From Adiantum capillus-veneris (lineage: Eukaryota; Streptophyta; Polypodiopsida; Polypodiales; Pteridaceae): a stretch of DNA of 64,000 bases. This document shows, piece by piece, positions 28,399-40,249 of this stretch. Positions within the stretch are counted from its first letter, which is position 1. Every line of letters starts with the position of its first letter. The stretch lies in NCBI GenBank assembly GCA_014529385.2, contig CM043965.1:66249190-66313189 (forward strand), given 5' to 3'. The notes beneath the pieces are model-generated. The model worked only from the letters and a program-made list of their open reading frames with translations. It made no database searches and had not been told where the DNA came from. Made by a program: the position numbers and the translations under genes.

Positions 28399-30640
28399 GC
28401 TAAGAAAAAAAAACATAACTCCTTTGATGAGTCGGATAATACTAAAATTTCCTCACAAAAGACCAAAAGAAGCAGAAGCAAAAGGTATGAGATGAAAAAA
28501 CAAAAACAAAGGGCTGAAATCGAGGAGAAAGCAAAGAAACTATTTAAAAAAAAAGTGAAAGAAACTAGAAGTGAAATCAAGGAAACCATCGTAAAATTTG
28601 GAGGATGGATTTTGGTAGACAAAATTTTTGAGCCAATTAATGCAGCCTTGGAAGCTTACCAAGCGGGACTTAAAGCATGCCAAAACATGAAAAACAAATG
28701 GAAAAACTATCCCTCTCTAGATATGGAAGCAGCTAAGCTTGAAGCTTATCAAAATTTAGTAAGAATTACTCAAGAGATGCTGGAAAAACAAAAACCCAAG
28801 CTCGAAAGTATAGAAAAACCTATGGAGCTTGTGGTAGGAACCAGTAAAGAGAAATCCAAAGTGGTGGTAGAACCCCACCTTGAAACAAAAGAGCCAGAAC
28901 GTATAGTGCCCGACAACCAAGATGCCTTCGATAGAATTCCATTCATAGAAGAAGACTGGTCGGGACACTTAAAGGAAAAAGTTAATGAGATTAATGGTGG
29001 GAGACTAACTCTGAAGTCAGCTCCTATAGAGGAAGTTGGTTAGACAATCTACCTCCTGATATGGACATGGATGTAAGATCCTTGTATGGGGATTGCAGAT
29101 CTGAAGCTTCAAGAATGTCTAAACCATTGACTTTGAAAACATTACCCTCTTACTTGGGAGATAACGAAGATGAATCCATAGTGTGTAAAACCACTCAGAT
29201 AAAAAGAGTGAAATAGACCCTAGAAGTAGACAACATCCATTCAATCATGTCTACACCCATTCAATGCACTCTTACTATTAGACCATATCTATGGAATGAT
29301 CTATAGAAAACTCTAGAGAAGGTGGAGATAACAAGGCTAATCACAAAAAATTTGGGAAAATTGAAACACGAATTGGATAACAAAGAGATTAGATCTATTC
29401 CAATGAACAAAGTCGGAGAATACTACGAAGGGGAAGAAGGAAACACAACCCTTCCAGTGAGATATAATGATATAGAAACCATGGCAATATTGGATAGTGG
29501 GGTAGGCATAACCATAGCCATGAAAGCAGTATGGAAATCATGGGGGAAACCAACCATTAACAAACTTGAATATAATTGCAATTGGCTGATGGACACATCG
29601 AAAGACCCTTAGGAGTGCTCAAAAAAGTGATAGTCAATTCTTGTGGGATTGATAATCAACATACTTTTGCAATAGTGGAATTTGCAAAGAAACTCAATTA
29701 TGAAATCATCTTGGGAAGACCTTTCATGCAACAAGTACAACTTATCCAGGATTGGGGAAACAATTGTCTATACTTGAAGCAAGTGGGATCAATAACAAGG
29801 GTTAATCTAAAAGATCACACTTACAGAGATGTCATGAAAACACCCATTTAAGAATTTGACTCAGTCTCTTCGGCTGAAACTAAGCTTACATCTTGGTTGA
29901 GCCAAGACACACAAAAGATCTCAACCCTTCACATTGAAGACAAATTTCAAGAATCCAAGGACTTGATGAAGGCTCAACAAGTCTTTTTAGACCTCTACTA
30001 TGATGCAACAGATGAGTTAGAAGAACATTCAGCTACTTCAGATGATTCGGGGTCGAAAAAAGAACATGTGAGAGCTAAACTACTCATGAAAGGAGGGGAG
30101 GAAAAGTGTTTTGACTTTCCAAACCAGAAACCGAGAACACAGAAGTGGTATAGAAGAAAAAGAGACACGAAAAACTTGAAAGCTAAACCTATGCCATCAG
30201 TCTCCAGTTGAACACAGTTTCTGATGCAGATAGATGCACACGACTGTGTCAAAGACAAAATTGCTGGTAGATATCCTTTAAGTGAAAAGAAAGAAATATC
30301 AAAAACATCGAGAAAATTGAGAAAGAAAACTCAAGAAAAACCTATATACCAGGACGAGAATTCAACCATGATACGAGTTGAGTGGAGAAAGAAATATCAA
30401 GAGTTGAAAAAAGCTCTAAAGGAGATATATACAACCGAAATGGAAACCACTGAGGAGGATGGTAAGGATGTAATGAGTGTCATCCCACTACAAGAAATAT
30501 ACTCTCCAAGTCCAAAAAATAATAGGCGAACAACCTGTCAGGGAAGTACAAAAATAGGGCGAGTCGTACGAAGGACCCGAAAACGCAAAAAAGATAGATC
30601 TGGTCGAACTAGGAGAAGAGCCTAGACCTGCCTACATTGC
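28399..30640 (+). pseudogene. Coiled coil, protease and charged bridge of element 2
   Basis: Continues the gag frame after the TAG: a Lys-rich helical stretch at 28,492-28,620, then GGWILVDKIFEP matching element 1. The frame is lost near 29,043 and regained in pieces. The retropepsin has MAILDSGVG with the Asp codon at 29,493 and NYEIILGRPFM near 29,697-29,730, split by a frameshift near 29,600. The charged bridge (29,897-30,625) keeps the blocks seen in element 1: FDFPNQ, CVKDKI and the ELKKALKEIYTTE helix. The frame is open across the bridge-to-RT junction, where element 1 has a shift. Confidence 0.87.
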
Positions 30641-32150
30641 AAATGACCTGACGGAAGAAGAAGAAGATATTTTGTTGAGCTTGCTGAAAGAATACATAGA
30701 TATCTTTGCTTGGTCTTATAAGGATCTCAAGGGTGTCGATCTAGAAATCTGTCAACATACAATACCGATGAGAGATGATGCGAAACCAAGTAGACAAAGG
30801 CCATACACATATAATGAAACATTTGCGAGGAAGATCAAAGAAGAGATTGAAAGCTAAAGGAAGCCAAATTCATTTATGAAATTGAACACACAGATTGGGT
30901 GTCTCCAATTGTCGTAGTACCCAAGAAAAATGAAAAATTAAGAGTGTGTGTCAATCTCAAGAAAGTGAATGCAGCTACCATTAGAGACAACTTTCCTCTT
31001 CCAATCACTGAGCATGTTTTAGAACGAGTTGCAGAAAAAGAAGCTTACAACTTTTTAAATGGCTTTTCAGAATACAATCAACTTTTGGTTGACCCCAAAG
31101 ATTAGTATAAAACTACCTTTGCAACTGAATGGGGTATTTTTGCCTATCACGTTATGCCTTTTGGGTTAACTAATGCTCCTACCACCTTTCAAAGATTGAT
31201 GAGCCATGCTTTTAAAGAATATCTTCTAAATTTCTTGGAAGTATATATGGATGATTTATGTGTATTGATCATTTTGAACACCTCGAAAAGGTATTCGAAA
31301 AATGTAGACTTTATAGGATTTGCCTAAATCCTAAAAAGTGCACATTTATGGATAGATAAGGAAAAATTCTTGGACATATAATGTCTAAAAATGACATGGC
31401 TACCGATATGGATTTATTGCTGATTTGCCTAGACCGACAACAGTCAATGGGGTTCAAGCATTCGTGGGACATTGTGAATATTACAGACGGTTCATTTACA
31501 TGTACGCTATAATTGAAAAACCCATGTATAGGTTGATCACACTCTTTGAATGGACTGATGAGTGTGAAGAATCCTTCATGAAGCTTAAGAAATCTCTCAC
31601 TTCATCTCTAATATTGAAAGCACCAGATTGGAATAAGAATTTCCACATACATGTAGATGCTTCCAATTCTGCCATCGGGTGTATACTAGCTCAACCAGAA
31701 GACGGAAAATTTGATTTTCCTCTTTTTTATGCTAGCCGACAGTTGAATATGGCAGAGAAAAACTATACCATCACCGAGAGGGAAGGACTAGGAATGATCG
31801 ATGCCGTGAAAAAGTATAGACATTATCTATTAGCTAACAAATTTGTGTTCTTTGTGGACCACCAAGCTTTATTGTACTTGGTCAACAAGCCATGCAACAC
31901 AAGAAGAATAGTGAGATGGTTCATCATTCTTCTAGAATTTTATTTCACTGTAGTTGTGAAAAAGGGCACCACTCATCAAAGAGCAAATTATTTGTCAATG
32001 ATTGTTTTAGGGGAACCACCTAAGGGAGTAGACAATGATCTACCAGATGCATATCTGTTCTCAGTGGAAATGATACCTCGATGGTCAGAAAACATGGTAT
32101 CATTGATGCTCAAGTGGATTTGCAATTACCACTTCCTATTACAATCGGAT
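30641..32150 (+). pseudogene. Reverse transcriptase and RNase H of element 2
   Basis: RT blocks: DIFAWSYKDLKGVD at 30,700, VPKKNEKLRVCVNLKKVNA at 30,917, [14 protein letters not shown] near 31,155, and catalytic YMDD at 31,244-31,255, intact. RNase H from about 31,640: HVDASNSAIGCILAQ, TITEREGLGM, VDHQALLYL. Breaks include a frameshift near 30,855, a TAG near 31,105 and shifts near 31,260 and 31,410. It includes the LNPKK block that is deleted in element 1. No archaeal-type extra RNase H, as in the classic Tat group, follows. Confidence 0.9.
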
Positions 32151-33636
32151 TAATTGAGCAATCGGCTATGTATCAGTTACTAGTTGGAAGGTTGTACAAA
32201 AGAAATCGAGATATAATATTGATTTTATGCATCAACCTTGAGGAGAAAAACCAATACCTAAGTCAAGCACATATTACCATAGTAGGACTTTACTTTGTGA
32301 AGAGCAAAGTATGCAAAGGATCTTGAGACTTGGAGTATTTTGGCCAACTATGAAGAGGGATGTTCACTCTTTTGTGAAAAATTGTCCTCAATGTAAAAAA
32401 CAAACACCCATACCTCATGTGACATTGTCCAAATACAACTTGTTTCTAAGTGGAGTAACTATCTAGTTACGTACTTATCACGCCAAACATTTCCTGAGGA
32501 TATGAATAAACACCGTCAAAGAGCAATTAAAATGGAAGCAAGAGACTATGCTCTTATTGGTAACCAATTGTATCGGAGAGGTAAGGATCAACACTTACGT
32601 CTTTGTGTAAATGAAAACGAATATATTCCTATTATAGAACAAGCACATGTTGGACTAGCTGGAGGTCACTTTCTAGTGAGACCACCACAAGAGCAATCGT
32701 AATGAGAGTCATATGGTGGCCAACACTTTTTGCAGATGCCAAAGAATATGTTTGAAGGTGTGATGCATGTCAACGAGCAAAAATACCAACTCGTGTAGAT
32801 AGCATGCCCTTAAGACCAATGATGGGGGCTAGAGCTTTTGCAAAATGGGGTATAGACTTTGTTGGGCCAATACAACCACCTGCTTATAGAACCTAAGCTC
32901 AATATATCATTGTAGCTACGGACTATTTGACCAAGTGGACCAAGGCTAAAGCAGCTCAAAAGAATGATGCTAGAACCACAACCGCATCCTTATATGAGTA
33001 TGTGTTCACAAGATATGGATTGCCAATAGAAATGGTCAGTGAGACAGGGTAACTCATTTCCTCAACGAGATAATAGAGTATCTGCTTCATGAGTTTATGG
33101 TCATACATAACAAATCAGCTCCCTATCACCCACAAGCAAATGGACAAGCTGAGCATACGAATAAAATTCTTAGCTCAGTATTGACTAAAGTGGTTAGTTT
33201 AGGACGGACAGATTGGGAAATGAATCTCCATGCCACTCTATGGGCTTATCGAGTTTCATTCAAGACAACTTTAAATGCTACACCTTTTAACCTTGTTTAT
33301 GGTATTGATGCCATTTTGCTGATAGAATTTCTATTGCCGACACTAAGGGTAGCTAAGGATCTTGAGTGGACTGAACATGAATTGTCAAAGAGACTTGAAG
33401 ATTTAGAAAAGCTTGATGAGAAAAGGCTAACTGATGTAGCTCACATCTATGCACAAAAGCGGAAACAAAAACAGTTTTTTGATTCCCATCTAGTTACAAA
33501 AGTCTTCAGAAAAGGGGACTTAGTTTTAGTCTATTCCCTTAAGCAACACATTCCCAAGTTTAAGAAAAATGGAAACAGACCGTTTATAATTGAAGTTGTA
33601 TCTCCAAGTGGAGCAGTTAAGTTTTCCACCCTATGA
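32081..33636 (+). pseudogene. Two HHCC modules and integrase of element 2
   Basis: First module at about 32,190-32,390: the second His is replaced by Tyr (H-x6-Y), and the CPQC pair is kept. Then a linker starting KWSNYLVTYL, like the IPRWSEN linker before the first module, and the second module at about 32,545-32,785 with H-x6-H kept and CDAC kept. The core follows: GIDFVGP near 32,850, an insertion/deletion in the second-Asp block near 33,045 (SET-x-GNSFP in place of SDRGTHF), and NGQAEHTNKI near 33,140, with the Glu. The C terminus has KGDLVLVYSLKQH and SPSGAVKFSTL. Several stops. The repeat covers linker plus zinc module, about 110 residues. Confidence 0.88.
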
Positions 33637-34809
33637 ACCAATGGCTAATTGGATTAGTGAATGTCGTTTAAAGAAGTACAATTTGCCACTAACCAATGAA
33701 TTGCTAGAAAGGATGCATGCAGCAAAACAAAGAAAGATAACACAACAACAGGTTATTGATGAAGCCCAAGAGGAAGCTTGGCTTCGAGTACTCAAAAGGA
33801 AAGCTGCTCTCAGAAATCAACAAATACCTAGTCCCATCAGCACTCTGGAACTAGATGACTGTAGGGAATTACTGAAAGATGCAGTGTCAACGAATGATGA
33901 ATGGTTAGGTGGAATGAACCTTCGCAATCAAAGTACAGCTGCACAATCATAGCACAAATGCATTGGTTGATACAGGAGCTCCAGTAAATGCAGTCAGTTA
34001 TTCCACGTATAAGAAAGCAACAAGTCAATCTTTAACAACAGGAATATCAACTATTAAAGGATGCAATAAGAACCCAACACTGACATTGGGAGTAGTCAAC
34101 TTAAACGTGATAGTACATGGATGTTCATGCCCTCATCAATTTTTATGCTTACCAGATGAACACATGAATAAAACAATGATTCTTGGAATCTCATGGATGC
34201 GGACTTACAAGGCAGTACCAGATTGGGGTACTAACCAGCTCAAGCTATCACCTAAAGGCAGACAACTCATTGTTCCAATTGCACCAAGCAAAGAGGAATG
34301 GAAAGGAGGTTACCATCAGAACAAACCACAAAGCAATCAATCTTTTCTATCATATAGACAAGAAAATTCTACAAGTAGCATGCAAGGATTCAGGCAAATT
34401 TGGTACCAAAAGCACAGCTTAAGGACAAGCCGATTCAAATTTGGGTGCCCAAAACATCATCTATTGTACCAAAGATGGTTCCAAGTTCAAAACACAAAGG
34501 GGAGAATCTTCGAGCAGGGAACCTAAAACAAAATGGATTTGGAAGAAAAAGGAGCACTTATCTTCTCCGCAAACTACAAAACCAATAAAGCAATGGAGAG
34601 TTAAGTCTCAAAAGACTCAACCACAACATTCTAACCAAGACAAACCAAGATACCAGTGGCGGGTAAAAGCTCGACAACAACCAATATTGGTACCGACAAC
34701 TCAAGAAATTAGTGTGCCAAAGCATCCTGATGGCACAATCAAGCAAAGAGCACACAAGCTACAAGATTTTCTCTTTGGAAGACAACAAAAAGAAACCTCA
34801 ACATCATAA
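33590..34809 (+). pseudogene. Second retropepsin-like domain and Trp-rich tail of element 2
   Basis: After the integrase C terminus: EPMANWISECRLKKYNLPLT, matching the segment of element 1 that is read across its nonsense codon, then a helical, charged stretch and the retropepsin: VDTGA with the Asp codon at 33,969-33,971, and MILGISW near 34,176, followed by YKAVPDW. Element 1 has LLLGQLW and YNAMIDW in the same places. The tail keeps the Trp motifs in shifted frames: QIWVPK near 34,437, KWIWKK near 34,530, QWRVKS near 34,593 and QWRVKA near 34,655. Finding the same domain order in two far-diverged copies shows the extension is ancestral to the lineage. Confidence 0.85.
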
Positions 34810-36642
34810 ACCCTTGAGTTAATTACTCAAGACCCAACTCTTGCACATCATAATGGTTTTAACCGCATTGATATTCAAAGCATGGTCAAAGCATGGTAGA
34901 GCCAACCAAGGCCATACATAGACACGAATGTTCAACCCATGCACACAGTCATCCCAAAGTACACTATCTAAGAGGAGTGGAAGGGAACTAAGTAATTAAG
35001 GGAAATGTTTCAAGAAGGGGGAATAAGCTTGATGTTAACGTGTGATTTTTTGCAAAATTACCTAATAATGCCCTTACAAATCATCAATAGGGGAAATTAA
35101 CTGATAACATCTCCCAAATGAGTGTAAATAGTGTATATATTATGTGAAAATCATAAAAAAGTGAATTTTTTGGGTTATTTTTCATCAATTTTCTTGATAT
35201 TGGGACTTAAAAATGGAGAAATCCACCAAAAAACAATAAAGTTGTGTTTTTCAATGACCTCCTAATTACTGGATTTTCACTTTGCTTTTTTAGTGCATTT
35301 TGTTATTTTCTTTGATTTTTTCAATAAACAAGTCAAAAATTAATATAAATAGCAAATGAGCTCAGATGGAAAAACTGAAGATATGTTGATAATCAGAAGG
35401 ACAAGGTGGACAGGCACAAAAAAATTCATTCAAATCGGTAGATGGAAGCGGGAAGTCTAAATTAGGCGGCAAAGACCTACTTTCTCAATTATTCTTGCAG
35501 AATAAGCTACAGGAGACCGATTGAGAATTCTTTTGAGTCTAACATAGATTTTCATAGCCTAGTAGGACTAATAGGGGAATTTGGAGAAAAATAGTTTGGG
35601 AAGTCCGAGTATAGATCCAAGGTTGCCCAAAAATCACCTCATTTCCACTAGTTGCCCTTGGAGAAGAGAGCTCTTGACCTTCTTCGCACACGATTTTTGG
35701 AGTCCTCACCTCGCTCGTTTACAGTGCCATCTCACATAAGACACGAGGGGTAAGCTCTATGCTTATCAATGATCACTTCCATATGGCCGGTAGCTACTCT
35801 AAGCCCAATGAAAAAACCCTAGAAACCGAGTAGTGCACGATAGCGGCGTGTCAGCTCAACCAAATCGGACGAGACTTGAACTGTAGCATGCCCTTATATA
35901 ATAGAAAATTTTTATATCACTAGATGACCATTTGGTAGGGGCCAAGTAGAAAAGCTAGGTTTTTGCCAAATGCCAGAATTGGATTGTGACTCCACAGACA
36001 GCTTATGGACTGGGTCTATACACAATGTACATGGATGGTTTCATGAAAATAGTCAAGGCAAGCTCTCAAAAAGCTAAAAACAACACGAAGGCTACAAAGC
36101 GTTGAATTTGACATATGAAGGCAAACTGACTTCAAATGGGCCAAAACTGGATGGGTAGCTTTAGGACTATGTAGCGGACAAGTCTATAGCCTCAAAAGTG
36201 ACTAACCAACTCCATAGGCCATGTAGTCACAAAAATTGATGAATTCACAGTCGACAAAGTATGAAGTGATGCTGACACGACAAAACTTTACCAAATTCAA
36301 TTTAGGACTTGTTTTAGGTGCATTGAATATGTTTATGTCAAAAAATTGTCAAGTTTAGCAAAAACGTTGATTGCAATAATACTTTTGTAAATTTTTGGCT
36401 TGAAAATGGTACCCTCACCTCACCTATCACTTGTACACACCTATTACATGCCACATTTCAAGTATGAGCCAAAATGATCAAGGAAAACTTGGAAAATTAT
36501 CAAAAAACGAAAAGAAGTCTTTCCAAACCAATTTCTGAGTTATCTGTCACATTTTTTGATCCAAATCACCCTATTTCTCATACACATGGTCTACATCAAG
36601 CCTATAACCAAGTTGCACCAAGATTTGTACATTTTGATGAAA

Positions 36643-36963
36643 AAGTTAATAATCGCGATTATTTACTTTCTTACCAAAATGAGGGAAGAATGCAACTTTG
36701 ACCTTATGGGACCAAAGCACATGGTGTCCCAAGCCCGCTGACTAAATTTGAGCTAATTTGGATCTCAAAATCTCAAAATCCCTTTATATCTACTCTTGTA
36801 GAGACGAAAAGCCTAAATATGGCACCATTTCCACCCTGTGCACTCAATTGAGCCCACACTTCACTCAGAGCACTTGAATGCTATATATTTCAAGCCTATG
36901 ATGTCAAAAAGGCAAAAAGTTGGAAAAAAATTCATAGCTGTAAGTAATCGCAATTATTTACTT
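36643..36963. repeat. Second cluster of palindromes in element 2
   Basis: Two sites of the leader type at 36,643-36,668 and about 36,942-36,963, spaced like the leader units. Confidence 0.82.
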
Positions 36964-37135
36964 TTGTTGCAAATTTTTGCTTGAACTTTAGGATTTTGCT
37001 CTTTACATGTTTTTATGCATCTATGCATGTTCCAAAATTGATTTGAAGCAAATTGGACTCGATTTGTCAGCAAATCAGACTCAAGGGTATTTCAAAGCAT
37101 AATCTGTAATTTTTTTAAACTTTGGCACTAACTTT

Positions 37136-37144
37136 CTCTAACAG
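37136..37144 (+). promoter_or_regulatory. Possible splice acceptor before the 3' accessory region of element 2
   Basis: Pyrimidine-rich TTTCTCTAACAG ends at 37,144, five bases before the ATG at 37,150. It could pair with the donor-like GTAAGTA at 25,457. Confidence 0.35.
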
Positions 37145-37149
37145 GAGCA

Positions 37150-40078
37150 ATGCAAGATGTGGAGAAGGCCAAGAAAAGGGTATCCCAAAAAGAGAAGCTA
37201 CAAGAGCTGCCACCCTACCAACTAGACCCAAGTTCACTAAAGACGGCCAAGGCAACATATTTGTCAAGAGAACAGCTTGAGGAAAACAATACAATAGTTT
37301 CACAAGCAGGTTTACGAGTGAAGAAGGAAACCAAGTAGAGCTGCACATGCTACCAAAAGAGATGTATGATGTCGCTGCAAAGCTAGACACAAAAGAAGCC
37401 AACAGAAGGTTGGGGCCTCAGGGACTTCTATGACCAATAACCATGCGGTGTAGATTTCCACAAAGCCTATGAGCTACTATAAATAACTAAAGAGGATGGA
37501 TCAATCCAAATTATTGACCAACAAGGGAAGAAAGTCGAAGTGGTAATCGCAAAGGAAATTGTGGCCGAGGCACTGAAGTTGCCAACTGAAGGAATGACAA
37601 TGTTGGCCTGGGATAGAAAGACAGCCGGCACCTTCACCAAGGAGATTGCTGCTGCAACTTTTGTCGACCTCATCCAAAGGCAAAATCCAAAGGCAAGTGG
37701 AAGAATCAACACGTCTGTACCACCAGCACTGCCACTTTCTAGCAAAGTGACCGCCATGGTACACCACACCAAATCATGCTGTTGCGACTACATTCACCCA
37801 AGTGTTGAAGTCGACAACCAGGCAACCAATTGATCATGCGCAGTATGTGCTGACAATGCTGAAGGGCACCAAGAAAGAAGGAAAAATCACCTATTTAGGA
37901 GCGCCTAAAGTACTGACAAGAATAGCATACCATGCTATTAACATGGCCGACAATTTGTTGCCAGCCCCAGACCATAACACATGGATTGTGTCTGCACAGC
38001 CTTCTCCTAGAACCACACGTTCGTCAAAGAGAGTTTACAAGTCAGTTGAAGAATCGATAGAAAGCAACACGACCAAGAAGAAATGTCTCGGAAGCCTACC
38101 TCACCTACTACGGAGTAAGAAGACCACCCAATGCCAAGCCCTCCCCCTTCACCAATAGTTAGACCCAATGAGGGAGAGGAAGCCAAACAAAAGGAGCCTG
38201 AACAGCAAGCAACCAGTTTTGAGCAACCCAAAGCAATAGAGACAGAGGCCACACCATCTACGACCACCCAACAAGAAACCACAAAGGCATCCACAAAGCC
38301 TCAAGCAACCAAAATAGCTGAGGCAACCGCAATTCCTCAAGGAGAGGTAGAAGCTCCACCGCAACCACAAGCGGCCACCACAGAACCACCTAAAGAGCCA
38401 CAAGCTGAAACTGCTAAAACATCTATGCAGTATACACAGTCTGAAGAATGGGAAACGAATGATGAAGTCATCCTGCAAGTAAATGAATATGCCCAGCAGA
38501 TGCAATAGATGACAAAAAAATGCGAACAACAGCACTTAGCCACAGTGCTAAGGCCAAAGAGCTGGAACTGGTCATCGATGCTCTACAAGGCCCGAATTAG
38601 ATGACAGGATGAATGTCATTATAGATCTGCAAGGACAAATCCAAGCGCTGAAAGCTAAAGCCAACAACACCAGCTAGCCAAAGAGAAGCTGGGCAAACTT
38701 CTCACCAAGTTATCAGATGCCTGCAAGACCAAAGACCAACAGCTGACAAAGGTAACCAATGAACTCCTAACCACAACTCTGTCAGTATAGAAGATCCAAG
38801 TGCAGCTTGATGTAGCAAATGCCTCTCTGCAATACTTGGAGCAAAGGATCAATGATCATGCATCATTTTTGAGATAGATCAGAGAAAATCCAGTTGTTGT
38901 CTCGATCAAAGGTACAAACGAAGTCTATAAGGCTTTGGAAAAGAAGAATAAGGATCTTGAGCTAGAGCTAAAGCTAGAGCAATCCCAAAGAAGAGACCTT
39001 GCACTGATGCGGGTACAATGGAAGGAGAAACTGCGCAAGGAGATAGCAGAGCTAAAAAGAGTTAATCATCTGCTGAGAGAGGAACAACCAAAAACACAAG
39101 AAGAGGCAGGTCCCTCAGAGCAACCAACTATCAAAATTCCCTCAGTCTCTTTTGTTGAGATAGAAACACGACCAACAAAAGGGCTAGGAGGAGAAGAAGA
39201 GTTTCAAGTACCACTCACAGATGCTGAGCAAGTGCCCATGGTCCAACTTTCTAAAGTTGAGGAAGACGCACTCAAGGAGCAGGTTTCCCAGGAGACAGAT
39301 GCCAAATGGAAAGCTGCAATGGATTGGGAGTTGAGAGTTCTCCACTCAGTCAATGCCACTCAACTCACTCCCAACCAAATCAATGCACAACGGCATCAAC
39401 AATCATTTCCATACCCTTTGATCAAGGTAGAGCTATTACAGGTCAAAGAAATATTATACAAAGATATGTAGGCAGAAGACGCAGAGGATGTCCACCCCAA
39501 ATGGAGAAAGAGCTGGACAAACAAAAATCCAAGATATCTGATTCTGTTCACAAGAGCACCCACAACCCTTCAGAAAGACCCAATCTTTTGTCCAGTACCA
39601 CGGGTACGAACATGGCAAGCATATGAAGCACTGAGAAAGAAGAGGCCTACATGGCTGAACTATCCATGATTGCCAACTCCAGAGCAGGGATCGACAACAA
39701 CAGAGGAGTACATGGCGAAAACCCTAACGGGCACTGTGACTTTCTTCAAGAGCCTTCCTGACCTCTCATGTGCCATGTTATATAAGATTTTCCAAATGCT
39801 ACTCACATGTATTGAAGCTGTTCACGAGCCAGAGCAAGCAGGAGTACCATGGATGTCGTTCCTTGAAGGCAATAAGGGTCTCTGCTACGACTTCAGTGGC
39901 CAGCCTTCCGAAGAAGTTCTTTACGGCTTCTACACCCTATGCATGTTCTTGCCATCTAGCAATATGTTGGTGTTTGAGGAAGCATTTTATACAGGGTTCT
40001 TCACTTGGCAAACAAAGATATTTGGGCCAATAGATAAGCAACCTACCATCCAGATTTGTTGGCTATTCAGCCATTGAG
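37150..40078 (+). pseudogene. 3' accessory open reading region of element 2, family not recognised
   Basis: A chain of open frames covering nearly 3 kb between pol and the 3' LTR. It starts MQDVEKAKKRVSQ. It then has a globular-looking block near 37,480-37,960 (VVIAKEIVAEALKLPTEG, VLTMLKGTKK), a Pro/Gln/Thr-rich linker at 38,131-38,508, coiled-coil stretches of Lys/Glu/Leu at 38,560-39,070 and a C-terminal globular block at 39,670-40,078 (LPDLSCAMLYKIFQMLL and several aromatic residues). The first block faintly resembles the plant transposon-associated domains found in 3' regions of other large plant gypsy elements; that is a guess. There is no clear signal peptide or membrane anchor, so I would not call it env. 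Stops and shifts break it in at least five places. Element 1's counterpart is outside the window. Confidence 0.65.
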
Positions 40079-40235
40079 CTTAAAAATAGAGTCACCATGG
40101 AGTTCCTGCAGGTTCTTGACAAAGAGAGAAGACTAAGATATGAGAAAGCACTCCACGCACTTAAAGACTGCCTCGCCAGCCATCAACCCGAAGACTACTT
40201 CAGTCCGTGAAGATGTGTAAAGGGATGACACAGTC

Positions 40236-40249
40236 GAGGAGGGGGGGAA
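40236..40249 (+). promoter_or_regulatory. Polypurine tract of element 2
   Basis: GAGGAGGGGGGGAA directly before the 3' LTR start TGTTAGC; primes plus-strand DNA synthesis. Confidence 0.92.

Larger units (their letters stand above)
34810..37149 (+). other. 2.3-kb non-coding segment of element 2 between pol and the 3' accessory region
   Basis: AT-rich with no coding signal. Two more copies of the element's palindrome are present: 36,643-36,668 (16-bp perfect centre AATAATCGCGATTATT at 36,649-36,664) and a weaker one at about 36,942-36,963, about 299 bp apart. The flanking phrases resemble the leader units. A pyrimidine-rich stretch ending CTCTAACAG lies just before the accessory start. Confidence 0.7.

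Noticed and set aside
37150-40078. Calling the accessory region an env gene
   Set aside because: No signal peptide, glycoprotein features or clear membrane segment can be seen.
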